From contig JAJZJW010000004.1 of the NCBI GenBank assembly GCA_021809845.1, positions 62,001 through 126,000 of the forward strand: DNA of 64,000 nt, in the 5' to 3' direction. This DNA is from a bacterium (GTDB lineage: Bacteria; SZUA-79; Acidulodesulfobacterales; Acidulodesulfobacteraceae). Shown here in pieces: positions 1 through 9,463 of this stretch (the stretch's first letter is position 1; every line of letters begins with the position of its first letter). The notes beneath the pieces were generated by a model, which ran no database searches, was not told where the DNA came from, and was given only the letters and a program-made list of their open reading frames with translations. Position numbers and translations under genes: made by a program.

Positions 1-1097
1 CAAGTTTCCCCGGCTGCCCATGCGAAAGCCATGGACACGACAAAAGCGGCTAGAACACTTGAACTGTATAATCCTATTGCAAAAAGAAGTCCAGCATATT
101 TTCCTGCAAGAGGAATAAGAGATTGCCCTATTGCTTTAGCTGACGAGGGGATTATGCGATGTGTGTATAGTGTGGCTGCGGTCATTACTATTACCGCAAT
201 CATAAGAAGTTGTGTCGCAATACTTCCGACTAAAGTATCCGCAGCTGCTAATTTAACATCATTTTTGCATAAATTTTTGTCAACGGTGGCGCTCTGTTGA
301 TAATATATCATCCATGGCATTATAACAGCGCCCGCATTAGCCGCGAGCAAAAAAGCATAATTTTTGTTAAAGATGGGCTGAGAGCCTAAAAGACCGTTAA
401 ATACTAATTTATGTAAATCAGGATGCGCAAAAATTGCGGCAGGAATAAAAACAAAACCGGATAATGCAAAAATAAGCGCTATATTTTCCGCTTTTTTGTA
501 ACTCCCTCTGAAAACAACAATAAGTAAAATCAGAACACTGAATCCTATAGAATATATTTTAGGAATGTTAAATATTTCGCCGCTTGCCGCTATTCCTGAA
601 AATTCTGTTAATAATGCTGCAAAAACCGTTAGAAATAAAAGTATAGTGGAAAAAGCGGCCCATTTTGAACCGTAATATTCCCGTATTAACTCACCATGAC
701 CTTTTCTTGTCACGCATCCAAGTCTTGAAGTCATTGATTGGATAAGATATAAAAAGGGAATAAGGATTATTTGCATCAGCACTAACTTGTAGCCCCACTG
801 CGCACCTGAAACCGCGGCGGTAGTGACTGACCCGGCGTCCATATCGGCTACCATTACAATAAAACCAGGACCCAATACCTTAAAAAAATGCAACCATTTA
901 TACGCAATTCTTTTAAATTTGTCCCTATACTTTTTATTTTTTCCGTATATGTATGTATTACTGTTACTTTTTTGAATCTGTGTTTCAGATTCATCATTGG
1001 TTGATAAATATTTTTTTTTATAGTCTCCCGAGTTTTCAGATTTAAATAATTTATTGCTTTTTTTATAATTATTTTTTTCGGAACTATGTTTATTCAT
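1..1097 (-). CDS. Nramp-related divalent metal ion transporter, 3' end cut by window edge
   Basis: An open minus-strand frame runs from an ATG at 1097 to the window edge, so about 365 codons are seen and the C-terminus is missing. After a hydrophilic Lys/Asn/Ser-rich N-terminus of about 70 residues, multiple hydrophobic helices begin with GPGFIVMVADMDAGS near residue 76, in the place of the Nramp TM1 DPGN motif. A second segment near residue 259 reads MPWMIYYQQSATVDK, in the place of the TM6 metal-binding MPH motif. Both spots depart from classical Mn/Fe Nramp proteins and resemble the divergent Nramp-related group, some of which are thought to carry Mg. Substrate is therefore uncertain. It acts in the inner membrane. 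No clear ribosome-binding site precedes the ATG. Confidence 0.8.
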   Translation of the reverse strand, partial: MNKHSSEKNNYKKSNKLFKSENSGDYKKKYLSTNDESETQIQKSNSNTYIYGKNKKYRDKFKRIAYKWLHFFKVLGPGFIVMVADMDAGSVTTAAVSGAQWGYKLVLMQIILIPFLYLIQSMTSRLGCVTRKGHGELIREYYGSKWAAFSTILLFLTVFAALLTEFSGIAASGEIFNIPKIYSIGFSVLILLIVVFRGSYKKAENIALIFALSGFVFIPAAIFAHPDLHKLVFNGLLGSQPIFNKNYAFLLAANAGAVIMPWMIYYQQSATVDKNLCKNDVKLAAADTLVGSIATQLLMIAVIVMTAATLYTHRIIPSSAKAIGQSLIPLAGKYAGLLFAIGLYSSSVLAAFVVSMAFAWAAGET

Positions 1098-1320
1098 CTA
1101 ATTTATTTTCATTATCATAAATAATAATGAAAATTCTAAAATTTTAATTTAATTTTTTGTATTATTATTATTGTTGTTGTTGTTTATACTATTTAATGTT
1201 AGTCTTAATTTTTAGATTTATTCAACCATTTAATATAATAGACTAATTGTATAATTATAAATGAATCTAAGTTATATTGATATAAAAAAATTATAAAAAT
1301 TTTCAAAATAATACATTACT

Positions 1321-1711
1321 AAAACAGTCAACTATATGAAATTAATTTATTATATCTATATAAGTTTGTCAATAAAAAATATAAATTGATGGGTTGATAA
1401 TTTCAACGTGTTTATCTTGTATGTGCTTAGCATGTACGTGTTTAGCATGTAACTTTAACATTTGATTTATTGCTATTTCAAATTTACTATAAAACAAAGT
1501 CGCAATGAAACAGAGCTTAATGTTTATTGTAAAATAAAATTCCCCAGCGATGTGGGAGGTGGAAATTAAATTGCAAAAGTAGGGATTTTTTAGTTGCAAA
1601 AAACAGCTTAAATTATATATATAAAAAAGATTTGAAATAATATTTTGCAAAACAGTAACAGTAAACTTGCTTAAACCGTCAACTATAACGAAATTGATTT
1701 ATTACATCTAT
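1321..1711. repeat. Pair of about 39-bp direct repeats flanking 313 bp
   Basis: The copies at 1321-1359 and 1673-1711 share the core GTCAACTATA followed by GAAATT[A/G]ATTTATTA[T/C]ATCTAT, with a few substitutions and a one-base indel. The enclosed 313 bp contains short internal echoes of TTAGCATGTA. The arrangement could be a decayed mobile element or an old duplication. No terminal inverted repeat or transposase is seen. Confidence 0.6.
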
Positions 1712-1902
1712 TTTTCAGATTCTCAAATATATTTATTTTAAATAAAATATAATTTAGATACAAATAAAATGCAAATAAAATAAAAATATTTTTATTTTTC
1801 AATCTTTTTTAAATTAAATTTATTAAATTTTATTTTTAAATCTTTTTTAAATTAAATTTATGTGGTATATTTAATATAATGATATTGATATACTGATAGA
1901 TA

Positions 1903-1958
1903 TATTGATATACTATAATACGTGTATTGATATGCTATAATACATGTATTGATATACC
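1903..1958. repeat. 22-bp tandem repeat upstream of the radical SAM gene
   Basis: Two full 22-bp units (1903-1924 and 1925-1946) and a 12-bp partial third share the core TATTGATAT[A/G]CTATAATAC. Each unit includes a TATAAT-like hexamer, so the array could double as promoter or operator DNA for the gene starting at 2014. That role is inference. Confidence 0.65.
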
Positions 1959-2013
1959 AACAGAAGGACATCAAAAATATAATAAATATAAATAAAATAT
2001 AAGGATGTTAATT

Positions 2014-3441
2014 ATGAAGATTTTGCTTATTCAACCTGATAATAAAAGTACGGTAGGTTTAAATAATGTTGCTTTGATTGAACCTACAGGTTTAGAAGCC
2101 ATAGCCGGAAGCCTTTTAAACGACAAACACGATGTTAGAATAGTCGATTTAAGAGCTGTGGGAAAAGATCCGGATAAATATTTAGATAACGCTATAAAAA
2201 ATTTTAAACCGGAGGTCTATGGTTTTTCATGCTCTTTTACACCTGATGTTTATAGAGTGCTTGAACTTGCAAAAAAGGTTAAAAATAACCATGATGCAAA
2301 GTTTGTTTTTGTCGGAGGGCATCATGTTTCCGTTTATCACATTGATTTTAATATAAAAGAAATTGATGCCGTTGTTATTGGCGAAGGAGAAGTGACCGTT
2401 GTTGAACTTTTAAGGGCTTACGCTGCCGGCACGCCCTTTTCAAATATTGACGGCATTGCTTATTGCGACAGCGAAAGCGGACAGCAAATTAAAACAAAAC
2501 AGAGAAGTTTAATAAAAAATATTAACGAAGCCCCTTTTTTTGCTAGGCATTTAACTGCAGAATACAGAAAAAAATATTATCTCGGCATAAGAACATCTTT
2601 AGCGTGCATTGAAACAGCAAGAGGCTGCCCTTTTAAATGCGATTTTTGCAGCGTATGGAATTTTTATAGAGGAACTTACAGATCTAAATCTCCGGAAAGG
2701 GTTGTTGCCGAATTAAAATCTATAAAAGAAGACTATATTTTAGTGACGGACGATAATTTTTTCAGCGATGTCAGAAGGGCAAAAGCCATCGGTGAGCTTG
2801 TAAAAAAAGCAAAGATAAAAAAGCTTTACACAATTCAGGCAAGGAGTGATACCATCGTTAAGCATCCCGAACTCATAAAACAATGGAAAGAGGTAGGACT
2901 GTCCAATATTTTTATCGGGTTTGAAAGTGTGGACGATGAAACATTAAATGATATCCATAAGGATAACTCATCAGAAATGAATGAAAGAGCTTATTATATT
3001 GCGAAGAAGCATGATGTTGCTGTTACAGCATCTTTTATAGTATCGCCCAGTTTCTCCAAGATTGATTTTGAAAAGTTGATGAGTTTTGTTAAAAGGCTAA
3101 AAATAAGTGTGCCTGTTTTTTCTGTTCTTACGCCGCTTCCCGGCACTAAATTATTTAATGAATTAAAGAGCAAGCTGACTATTACCGATTATTCTTACTA
3201 TGATTTGTTCCATCCTGTATTAGAGACTCTTTTGCCAACTACAGAATTTTTTAAAGAATTTTCAAATCTTTATAAGACATCATATAAAAAATTAAATTTA
3301 AGGGCAAATGATATATTATTTGTTATTAAATATATGATGATGGGTAAAATGTCATTAGACCATATGCTCAAATTAAAAAAATCTATGAAAAGCATTTCAA
3401 CCTCGTCAACCTACACATTGCCGTTAGTAGTTATTAAATAA
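2014..3441 (+). CDS. B12-binding radical SAM protein, HpnR-like
   Basis: The 475-residue protein has an N-terminal cobalamin-binding Rossmann domain (about residues 1-145) with the segments EPTGLEAIAG and FVFVGGHH. A radical SAM domain follows, with its cluster motif at Cys205, Cys209 and Cys212 (GCPFKCDFC). The layout and the segment SVWNFYRGTYRSKSPERVV match the B12 radical SAM methylase class that includes hopanoid C-3 methylase HpnR, but many paralogues share this pattern, so the substrate is open. The cobalamin domain lacks an evident DxHxxG motif. The start at 2014 is chosen because AAGGA (2001-2005) lies 8 bases upstream. An in-frame ATG at 2005 overlaps that ribosome-binding site. No other lipid gene is nearby. 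Confidence 0.85.
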   Translation: MKILLIQPDNKSTVGLNNVALIEPTGLEAIAGSLLNDKHDVRIVDLRAVGKDPDKYLDNAIKNFKPEVYGFSCSFTPDVYRVLELAKKVKNNHDAKFVFVGGHHVSVYHIDFNIKEIDAVVIGEGEVTVVELLRAYAAGTPFSNIDGIAYCDSESGQQIKTKQRSLIKNINEAPFFARHLTAEYRKKYYLGIRTSLACIETARGCPFKCDFCSVWNFYRGTYRSKSPERVVAELKSIKEDYILVTDDNFFSDVRRAKAIGELVKKAKIKKLYTIQARSDTIVKHPELIKQWKEVGLSNIFIGFESVDDETLNDIHKDNSSEMNERAYYIAKKHDVAVTASFIVSPSFSKIDFEKLMSFVKRLKISVPVFSVLTPLPGTKLFNELKSKLTITDYSYYDLFHPVLETLLPTTEFFKEFSNLYKTSYKKLNLRANDILFVIKYMMMGKMSLDHMLKLKKSMKSISTSSTYTLPLVVIK

Positions 3442-3830
3442 AATAAAAAATTAATTGTAATAATGAATTCTAAATAATAAAAAATATTAAAAAAAATAAG
3501 TTGATTGTAACAATATAATAAAAAATATTAAAAAAAATAAGTTGATTGTAACAATAAATAATAATGAAATTAATAAAATAAATTAATTGTACTAAAATAA
3601 AAAGGTTTGTTTTAGTAATTAATATCATAATCAATTAATATAATAATGAAGATTAAAATCTTACAAGTTTGACTAATTTTTTTTAATGAGTTTAATTAAA
3701 ATTAAAATATTATAAAAAAATTATTGCAAATTTTTTTATGTGCGTTTATAATATCTTTCTTATGTTCATGTAAGTAATATTATAAAAGTAAATAATAAGT
3801 AATTAAAAAACGATTAAAAGAGGAGGAATT
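3442..3830. other. AT-rich intergenic region upstream of rpsF
   Basis: This 389-bp gap precedes the ribosomal protein operon and should contain its promoter. Apart from the 41-bp tandem duplication at 3474-3555 and a strong AGGAGG at 3821-3826 serving rpsF, I see no gene and no clear promoter hexamers. Confidence 0.5.
3474..3555. repeat. 41-bp perfect tandem duplication
   Basis: Units 3474-3514 and 3515-3555 are identical over 41 bp. Each ends in AAGTTGATTGTAACAAT and begins with an A-rich run. The duplication is non-coding and looks recent because there is no divergence. Confidence 0.85.
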
Positions 3831-4193
3831 TTGAAAATTAATATATTTTCTGACATTAACCATAATTTTTTTAGAAAGTATGAAATTGTTATAATAATCA
3901 ACCCTGATTTTGACGATTCGCAATATAATCAGTTTGTAGAAAAAATTAAGGGAATTATTGCCAAAGAAGGTGCCGAAATAATAAGCGTAAGCGATTGGGG
4001 ATTGCGAAAGCTTTCGTATGAAATTAAAAAAACCGGTAAAGGTCGTTATATAGTTGTTCATTTTTTAGCTAAAAGCAATGTTGTGGCCGAATTAGAGAGA
4101 AATTTGAGAAATACAGAAGATTGCTTGAGGTATCAAACCGTATTATTTACAAATGATTTAGAGTCTTCAAGGGAGGAAGCCGTCAATGTTTAA
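3831..4193 (+). CDS. rpsF: 30S ribosomal protein S6
   Basis: S6 binds 16S rRNA with S18 on the small-subunit platform. The conserved start of the family appears as [12 protein letters not shown] at about residues 15-26, followed by [12 protein letters not shown] and the RYIVVHF strand. The 120-residue reading starts at TTG 3831, preceded by AGGAGG only 4 bases upstream. No ATG or GTG lies between this and the conserved block, so the protein appears to carry about 13 extra N-terminal residues. The 3' end overlaps rpsR by 8 bases, suggesting translational coupling. No ssb gene lies between S6 and S18, unlike in many bacteria. Confidence 0.93.
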   Translation: MKINIFSDINHNFFRKYEIVIIINPDFDDSQYNQFVEKIKGIIAKEGAEIISVSDWGLRKLSYEIKKTGKGRYIVVHFLAKSNVVAELERNLRNTEDCLRYQTVLFTNDLESSREEAVNV

Positions 4194-4470
4194 AAAATTT
4201 GAAAGAACATCCGCAAGCAGACCTGCAGCAAGTGCAAATTTTTCCCATAGACCATTTACGAGAAAAAAAATGTGTAGATTCTGTGCAGACAAAAATTTAA
4301 AAATTGATTATAAAGATACACGTCTTTTGAGAAATTTTGTAACTGAAAAAGGTAAAATTATGCCGAGAAGGGTAACGGGCAATTGTGCTTATCATCAAAG
4401 AAAAATTGCAAAAGCTATAAAGGCATCCAGAAATATTGCTATAATGCCTTATATTTCTTTAAATGTATAA
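4186..4470 (+). CDS. rpsR: 30S ribosomal protein S18, zinc-ribbon form
   Basis: The 94-residue product has the S18 core: [29 protein letters not shown] and [17 protein letters not shown]. Cys30, Cys33, Cys67 and His70 form a potential zinc site, the so-called C+ version of S18; many bacteria have lost these cysteines. It partners S6 in the 30S platform. It overlaps both rpsF and the downstream membrane protein gene by 8 bases each, consistent with one transcript. Confidence 0.95.
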   Translation: MFKKFERTSASRPAASANFSHRPFTRKKMCRFCADKNLKIDYKDTRLLRNFVTEKGKIMPRRVTGNCAYHQRKIAKAIKASRNIAIMPYISLNV

Positions 4471-5461
4471 ATTTAAGAAATTTTTATCTATTTTTTTTAT
4501 TACTTTTTTGTTATATCTTTTAATAACCGACTGTTTGGCAGCCGGTTATTATTGTTTTGCTAATCCCCTTTTTTATTTGTTTTTCAGTTTAATTATTATC
4601 TGGTATTTTGAAAATTATAAAGGCGCTTCAATACTTCCAATTGCTATTGTCTGTTTTGCAGGAATTATGTCTGTATATAATTATATAAATTATGGCAGAA
4701 GTATAGAGATTTTATCTGTTATTTTAATATTTATTGTTATCCCGTATTCATTTTCCTATTTATATAATAAAAAATTAAATTTAGCTAAAGCTGTTTCTTT
4801 TTCAGTATTAAGTATTTATTCCTTACTATTTATTTTTTTTGCTGCATATGTTTACTATAATAATTCGTATTTGTATTCCGACCTTGGCTACTATCTAAAT
4901 AAATATGCAGGCATAATAATAATTAAAGTAATAAATATTTATAGGCAAATGGGTATATCTAATGCGTTGATAGATAAGTTTAAACCCGAATTAATTATAA
5001 TACTTAAAGATGTTTTTTTGCTTTCTCCGGCTATCCTGATTATTTTTTCATGGTTTTCTTTATGGCTTTCTTTTGTTGTTCTCAAAAATCGAATTTTAAA
5101 GGAAAGCAATAATAATAAAGGTAGTTTTTTTAGAGCCGATGAAAATTTACTTAAATGGAAGGCATCTGATTTTTTAATTATCGGATTGATAACAGGTTTA
5201 ATTATTATTATATTTGCTAATGGATTATATAAATTTATAGGTTACAACATAGTTATTATTTTGGCTTCGGTTTTTTTTGTACAAGGTTTAACAATACTTT
5301 CTTTTTACTTTAAAAAAAATAATGTGAATAAAATTTTGAGATTTTTTGCTTATGCACTCATTCTATTATTCAGCAATCCCTTTTTAATATTTATTATAAT
5401 GTTAGGAATATTTGATGAATGGTTTGATTTTAGGAAAGTTAATAATATTAAATTAAAATAA
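4463..5461 (+). CDS. DUF2232 (YybS-like) integral membrane protein
   Basis: This 332-residue protein is almost wholly hydrophobic, with about eight likely transmembrane helices and few charged loops. A multi-spanning protein of this kind between rpsR and rplI is typical of the DUF2232/YybS family, seen in the same place in deltaproteobacteria and Firmicutes. Family assignment rests on position and hydropathy rather than on a strong motif. Its function is unknown; relatives resemble S-component-like membrane proteins. It overlaps rpsR by 8 bases and ends 25 bases before the rplI start, so it is co-transcribed. Confidence 0.75.
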   Translation: MYKFKKFLSIFFITFLLYLLITDCLAAGYYCFANPLFYLFFSLIIIWYFENYKGASILPIAIVCFAGIMSVYNYINYGRSIEILSVILIFIVIPYSFSYLYNKKLNLAKAVSFSVLSIYSLLFIFFAAYVYYNNSYLYSDLGYYLNKYAGIIIIKVINIYRQMGISNALIDKFKPELIIILKDVFLLSPAILIIFSWFSLWLSFVVLKNRILKESNNNKGSFFRADENLLKWKASDFLIIGLITGLIIIIFANGLYKFIGYNIVIILASVFFVQGLTILSFYFKKNNVNKILRFFAYALILLFSNPFLIFIIMLGIFDEWFDFRKVNNIKLK

Positions 5462-5486
5462 AAAATAATTGCGGGAGGAAAAAATT

Positions 5487-5933
5487 GTGAAAATAATTCT
5501 AAAAGAAAATGTAGAAAATCTTGGCGATATGGGGGATACGGTTATTGTGGCAGACGGTTATGGAAGAAATTTCCTGTTGCCTAAAAATCTTGCCATACCT
5601 GCTTCAAAAACAAATATTAAATTGGTGGAGCATGAAAAAAAATTAATTGAAAAAAGAAGAGAGAAATTAATTAACAGTTTTGATGACTTTAAGAAAAAAT
5701 TAGAAGCACTATCCATTTCTATTCCGGTTAAAGTCGGAGAATACGAAAAAATGTTTGGTTCTATTACATCAATGGATATTGCCGAAAAAATAAAAGAACT
5801 TGATTTTAACGTTGACAGAAAAACAATTATGCTTGCCGAACCGATTAAGGATCTTGGGATGCATACTGTCAAAATAAAACTACACTCGGAAGTAATTGCC
5901 GAACTTCATGTAAATGTTATCGCTGAAGTTTAA
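5487..5933 (+). CDS. rplI: 50S ribosomal protein L9
   Basis: The 148-residue product begins with the family hallmark KIILKENVENLGDMGD and continues with VADGYGRNFLLPKNLA, the N-terminal rRNA-binding domain. A long charged helix and the C-terminal domain (FGSITSMDIAEKIKE) follow. The start is taken as GTG 5487, preceded by GGGAGG 8 bases upstream. A TTG at 5469 in the same frame would add six residues not found in the family and would place the ribosome-binding site inside the coding region. Length matches the usual 147-150. Confidence 0.95.
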   Translation: MKIILKENVENLGDMGDTVIVADGYGRNFLLPKNLAIPASKTNIKLVEHEKKLIEKRREKLINSFDDFKKKLEALSISIPVKVGEYEKMFGSITSMDIAEKIKELDFNVDRKTIMLAEPIKDLGMHTVKIKLHSEVIAELHVNVIAEV

Positions 5934-5956
5934 TTTTTATTTGTAATTTTGTTTTA

Positions 5957-7447
5957 ATGAGAAAAAAAAACTCCTTACAGGATAATATTGCAGGAAACAC
6001 TGGTAATCCAGATTCCATCGGTTTATTGCTACCTCCGAGGTCTATAGATGCTGAACGTGCTTTAATATCCTCTATAATAATTGACAATTCCCAGGTAAAT
6101 TCAGCTATTCAATTAGTTGCTCCGGAAGATTTTTACGATATTGTCAATTATAAAGCTTTTAAGGCAATTACTATATTAACGGAAAAAGGGGAACCTATTG
6201 ACATTGTAACCCTCAACAATGTGTTGTCTGGGGGTTTGCTTAATGAAAATGAGGGTCGGCGAAAATCATATTCTAATAAAAAAAGCCAATTAGCCTTCAA
6301 TAATTTGCAGTCCGATTTAATTGACATGCAATCACAAGATTTGTCATCTTTTGATTGGGCTGAATATTTAACAGGTCTTATGGAATTGCCCGCCGGTCTG
6401 TTAAATGTTGACCAATATGCCAAAATTGTCAAAGAAAAATCTATATTGAGACGGTTAATAGCCGCTGCACATAAAATCCAGAGAAAATGTTATGAACAAA
6501 CAGATCTATTAGAAGATGTTCTGGATTTTACTGAGAAAACAGTATTTGATGTTACCGAAAAAAATACAACAAAATCATATTATGAGATGTACCCGTTAGT
6601 TCTTGATTATTTTAAGAAATTAACCTCAAAAACTGACGAAAAAGATATAAGCGGTGTTCATAGCGGTTTTAGAGAGTTAGATACTATGACAAACGGATTC
6701 CAGCCGTCAGATCTAATTATTATTGCAGGAAGACCGTCTATGGGCAAAACTGCTTTTGCTTTATCTATAGCAAAGAATGTATCGGCAGGATTTAAAATTC
6801 CAATGGCTTTTTTTTCTCTTGAAATGTCAAAAGAACAATTAGTGACAAGGCTTATTTCCCAGGTTTCCAGAATAGATTCTTCGCAGCTAAGACGCGGTAA
6901 ACTTCATAATCCCGACATTGAAAGTCTCCAGCGCGCTATGACTATATTAGAAAATGTTCCTATATATATTGATGATAGTGCCGGTATTTCCGTTATGGAA
7001 CTAAGAGCTAAAACAAGACGATTAAAAATGGAAAAAAATATAGGGCTTGTTGTAGTCGACTACCTTCAACTTATGAAAGCTCCTTCTCATATCGAATCAA
7101 GAGAGCAGGCAATAGCTGATATTTCCCGTTCTATGAAAGCTCTTGCAAAAGAACTCAAAATACCTATAATTGCACTGTCACAATTAAATCGGCTTGTAGA
7201 ATCGCGTTCAGACAGAAGGCCGCAGCTGGCTGATTTAAGAGAGTCAGGTGCCATAGAACAGGATGCCGATGTCATATTGTTTATTTATCGGGAAGATGTA
7301 TATAAAAAAGATACTGATAAAAAAGGCGTTGCAGAAATAATAATCGGGAAACAGAGAAACGGTCCAACAGGAATAATAAATTTAACATATGTTGACAGAA
7401 TTACATCATTTGAAAATCCTTCCAATGAAGATTCGGAAAATTTTTGA
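5957..7447 (+). CDS. dnaB: Replicative DNA helicase DnaB
   Basis: DnaB unwinds DNA at the replication fork as a hexamer. The N-terminal domain starts at PPRSIDAERALISSI (residues 26-40). The RecA-like C-terminal domain has Walker A GRPSMGKTA (258-266), Walker B VVVDYLQLM and the conserved RESGAIEQDADVILF. At 496 residues it is longer than the usual 450 or so. About 38 extra Asn/Ser/Lys-rich residues (95-133) sit inside the N-terminal domain. The gene follows rplI after 23 bases, the usual order in this operon. The ribosome-binding site is weak. Confidence 0.95.
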   Translation: MRKKNSLQDNIAGNTGNPDSIGLLLPPRSIDAERALISSIIIDNSQVNSAIQLVAPEDFYDIVNYKAFKAITILTEKGEPIDIVTLNNVLSGGLLNENEGRRKSYSNKKSQLAFNNLQSDLIDMQSQDLSSFDWAEYLTGLMELPAGLLNVDQYAKIVKEKSILRRLIAAAHKIQRKCYEQTDLLEDVLDFTEKTVFDVTEKNTTKSYYEMYPLVLDYFKKLTSKTDEKDISGVHSGFRELDTMTNGFQPSDLIIIAGRPSMGKTAFALSIAKNVSAGFKIPMAFFSLEMSKEQLVTRLISQVSRIDSSQLRRGKLHNPDIESLQRAMTILENVPIYIDDSAGISVMELRAKTRRLKMEKNIGLVVVDYLQLMKAPSHIESREQAIADISRSMKALAKELKIPIIALSQLNRLVESRSDRRPQLADLRESGAIEQDADVILFIYREDVYKKDTDKKGVAEIIIGKQRNGPTGIINLTYVDRITSFENPSNEDSENF

Positions 7448-7482
7448 AATTTCATTAATAATTTTAAATTTAAATTTAAAAT

Positions 7483-7737
7483 TAACAATAATTTTACTAT
7501 TTCTTCGATGGCATATTTTCTTATAATTATAAAATATTATATACATCATATTGTGAAAATTTAAATTTAACAATAATTTTACTATTTCTTCGATGGCATA
7601 TTTTCTTATAATTATAAAATATTATATACATCATATTGTGAAAATTTAAATTTAACAATAATTTTACTATTTCTTCGATGGCATATTTTATTATAATTAT
7701 AAAATATTATATATATCGTATTGTGAAAAATAAAAAT
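7483..7737. repeat. 85-bp tandem repeat, three copies
   Basis: Units begin at 7483, 7568 and 7653, each with TAACAATAATTTTACTAT, followed by TTCTTCGATGGCATATTTT and a TATAATTATAAAATATTATA segment. The first two copies are nearly identical; the third carries a few substitutions and ends near 7730. The array lies directly downstream of dnaB and has no open frame. Confidence 0.9.
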
Positions 7738-8252
7738 AATAATTTTTATCTTATCTATCCATTAAGTTAGTTAGCTAGTTTTACTTGAGCTAACTTATAT
7801 TATAAAAATGTTTTTTGGTGATGCATATTTATTGCTAAACTATTATTATTATAAAACCGTTTTATATTTGCATCGAATATTAATTTTCTACCTGCCATCA
7901 ATCCCTTCATTAATTTTTCTAATAATGCAAATACAGTTAAAGTATATAACTGTACGCAATAATAAGAAAATAAATTATAGAATATAATAATGTTATATTT
8001 TTTAATTTATTTTATTGATTTTACATAAAAAAAATGATATATTTAAACACGTATAATTAAATAGCTCAAACTATGTTATATAATTTTGGTTATATAATTT
8101 TATTATGTAGTCAGTTTGGAAATATTCAAATATATACATTACTTTGAAAGCCGCCGCATTTCATTATTTAAAAAAATAGTTATCCCTTTTGCATTATCGT
8201 ATTTAAACATTAAACATAAAATTAAAAACATAACACATAAAATTGGAAAATT
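7738..8252. other. Intergenic region between dnaB and the TDT transporter
   Basis: About 0.5 kb without a gene. A short hairpin pairs TACAGTTA (7932-7939) with TAACTGTA (7947-7954) around a 7-base loop. A weaker one pairs GTTAGCT (7770-7776) with AGCTAAC (7788-7794). Neither is followed by a T-run, so I do not call terminators. A promoter for the transporter gene is expected near the right end but no convincing hexamer pair stands out. Confidence 0.45.
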
Positions 8253-9419
8253 ATGAAAAAAAAAATTAATTCATTAGCTAATAATCTGCGCCCGTTAAAA
8301 CAGATGAATAAGCCGAGCGATATTATAAAACATTTTACCCCAAACTGGTTTACTATGAATATGGGAACAGGTATTCTGTCGCTAATGCTTGCGGCGTTTC
8401 CTTATCCTGTGCCGGGTCTTCAGATTTTAGCGGAAATTTTATGGGTGATTAATATTGTTCTTTTTATAATCTTCAGTATTTTATTCATAGGCAGATTTAC
8501 ATTTTATTTCGATTCTGCAAAAAAACTGTTGTCCCATCCTATTCAATCAATGTTTCTCGGGGCTATTCCTATGGGTCTAGTCACAATTATTAACGGTTTT
8601 TTAATTTTTGATGCGCCTAAAGGCGTAAATATTGCTTTAAACTTATGGTGGTTTGACGCATTTATTTCGGTAATAATAGGCTTGCTGGTACCTTTTTATA
8701 TGTTTACAAATCAAAGGCACAGCATAGAAGATATGACGGCAATTTGGCTGTTGCCGATAGTGCCTGCCGAGGTTGCCGCTGCATCAGCAGGGTTTTTAGC
8801 GCAGCATGTGGCACCGGTTCTTGCGAGACATATTATAATTTTAGGCTATGCTTTATGGGCATTTTCCGTTCCATTAGCTTTTGGCATTCTTGTTATTTTA
8901 TTTTTACGCCTTGCATGGCACAAATTGCCACATAGAGATATGGCTGTGTCAACGTGGCTTACTCTCGGACCTATAGGTACCGGCAGTATGGGATTACTTC
9001 TTTTAGGCGGAGATGCGCCGCGTGCGTTTATTGGAACTAAACTTTATGTTTATGCGAAAGAGGTTTATGCTTTCGGACCCATAGGAGGTTTAATTATCTG
9101 GGGATTTGGATTCTGGTGGCTTATAATGGCAATATTGCTGACATTCAGATATATGAAAGAAGATTTACCTTTCAACATGGGCTGGTGGGGGTTCACTTTC
9201 CCTCTTGGAGTATATACTGCTGCCACTATTATCCTATATAAAACTACTGATCTTGAATTGTTTAGGGTTGCGGGTGCTGTTTTTGTCGCGATGCTGGCAA
9301 TGTTTTGGGCAATCGTAACTACAAAAACGCTGCATGGCATGTGGCACGGATATTTATTTAAAGCGCCATGCCTATCGATTGAAACAGGATTACCTGATAA
9401 GTCAAAAGACTGCGCTTAA
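8253..9419 (+). CDS. TDT-family transporter (SLAC1/TehA/Mae1/Ssu1 type)
   Basis: The 388-residue protein has about ten hydrophobic helices and opens with FTPNWFTMNMGTGILSLML, the characteristic first helix of the tellurite-resistance/dicarboxylate transporter family. Members carry anions such as C4-dicarboxylates, sulfite, chloride or nitrate, or export tellurite; sequence alone does not decide among these. Other family-like segments are SHPIQSMFLGAIPMGL and the late helix GWWGFTFPLGVYTAA. It acts in the inner membrane. A putative outer-membrane channel gene begins 44 bases downstream in the same direction, so the two may form a small export or uptake operon. Confidence 0.85.
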   Translation: MKKKINSLANNLRPLKQMNKPSDIIKHFTPNWFTMNMGTGILSLMLAAFPYPVPGLQILAEILWVINIVLFIIFSILFIGRFTFYFDSAKKLLSHPIQSMFLGAIPMGLVTIINGFLIFDAPKGVNIALNLWWFDAFISVIIGLLVPFYMFTNQRHSIEDMTAIWLLPIVPAEVAAASAGFLAQHVAPVLARHIIILGYALWAFSVPLAFGILVILFLRLAWHKLPHRDMAVSTWLTLGPIGTGSMGLLLLGGDAPRAFIGTKLYVYAKEVYAFGPIGGLIIWGFGFWWLIMAILLTFRYMKEDLPFNMGWWGFTFPLGVYTAATIILYKTTDLELFRVAGAVFVAMLAMFWAIVTTKTLHGMWHGYLFKAPCLSIETGLPDKSKDCA

Positions 9420-9463
9420 TCTATAAAATTTATTATAAAAATCTAATCAAAATGGGGGATAGA

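Larger units (their letters stand above)
1098..2013. other. Long AT-rich intergenic region between divergent genes
   Basis: This gap of about 0.9 kb separates the divergently read Nramp-like and radical SAM genes, so it should hold promoters for both. I see no convincing gene. A 93-codon minus-strand frame at 1369-1650 has a simple composition and no recognisable family. The region contains a pair of 39-bp direct repeats (1321-1359 and 1673-1711) and a 22-bp tandem repeat (1903-1958), listed separately. Confidence 0.6.

Noticed and set aside
1369-1650. A 93-codon minus-strand open frame in the first large gap
   Set aside because: Composition mirrors the AT-rich background, no ribosome-binding site, no recognisable domain; it also lies inside the region between the 39-bp direct repeats.
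7285-7488. Minus-strand frame antisense to the end of dnaB
   Set aside because: It is a shadow of the conserved dnaB coding frame, whose protein motifs are clear.
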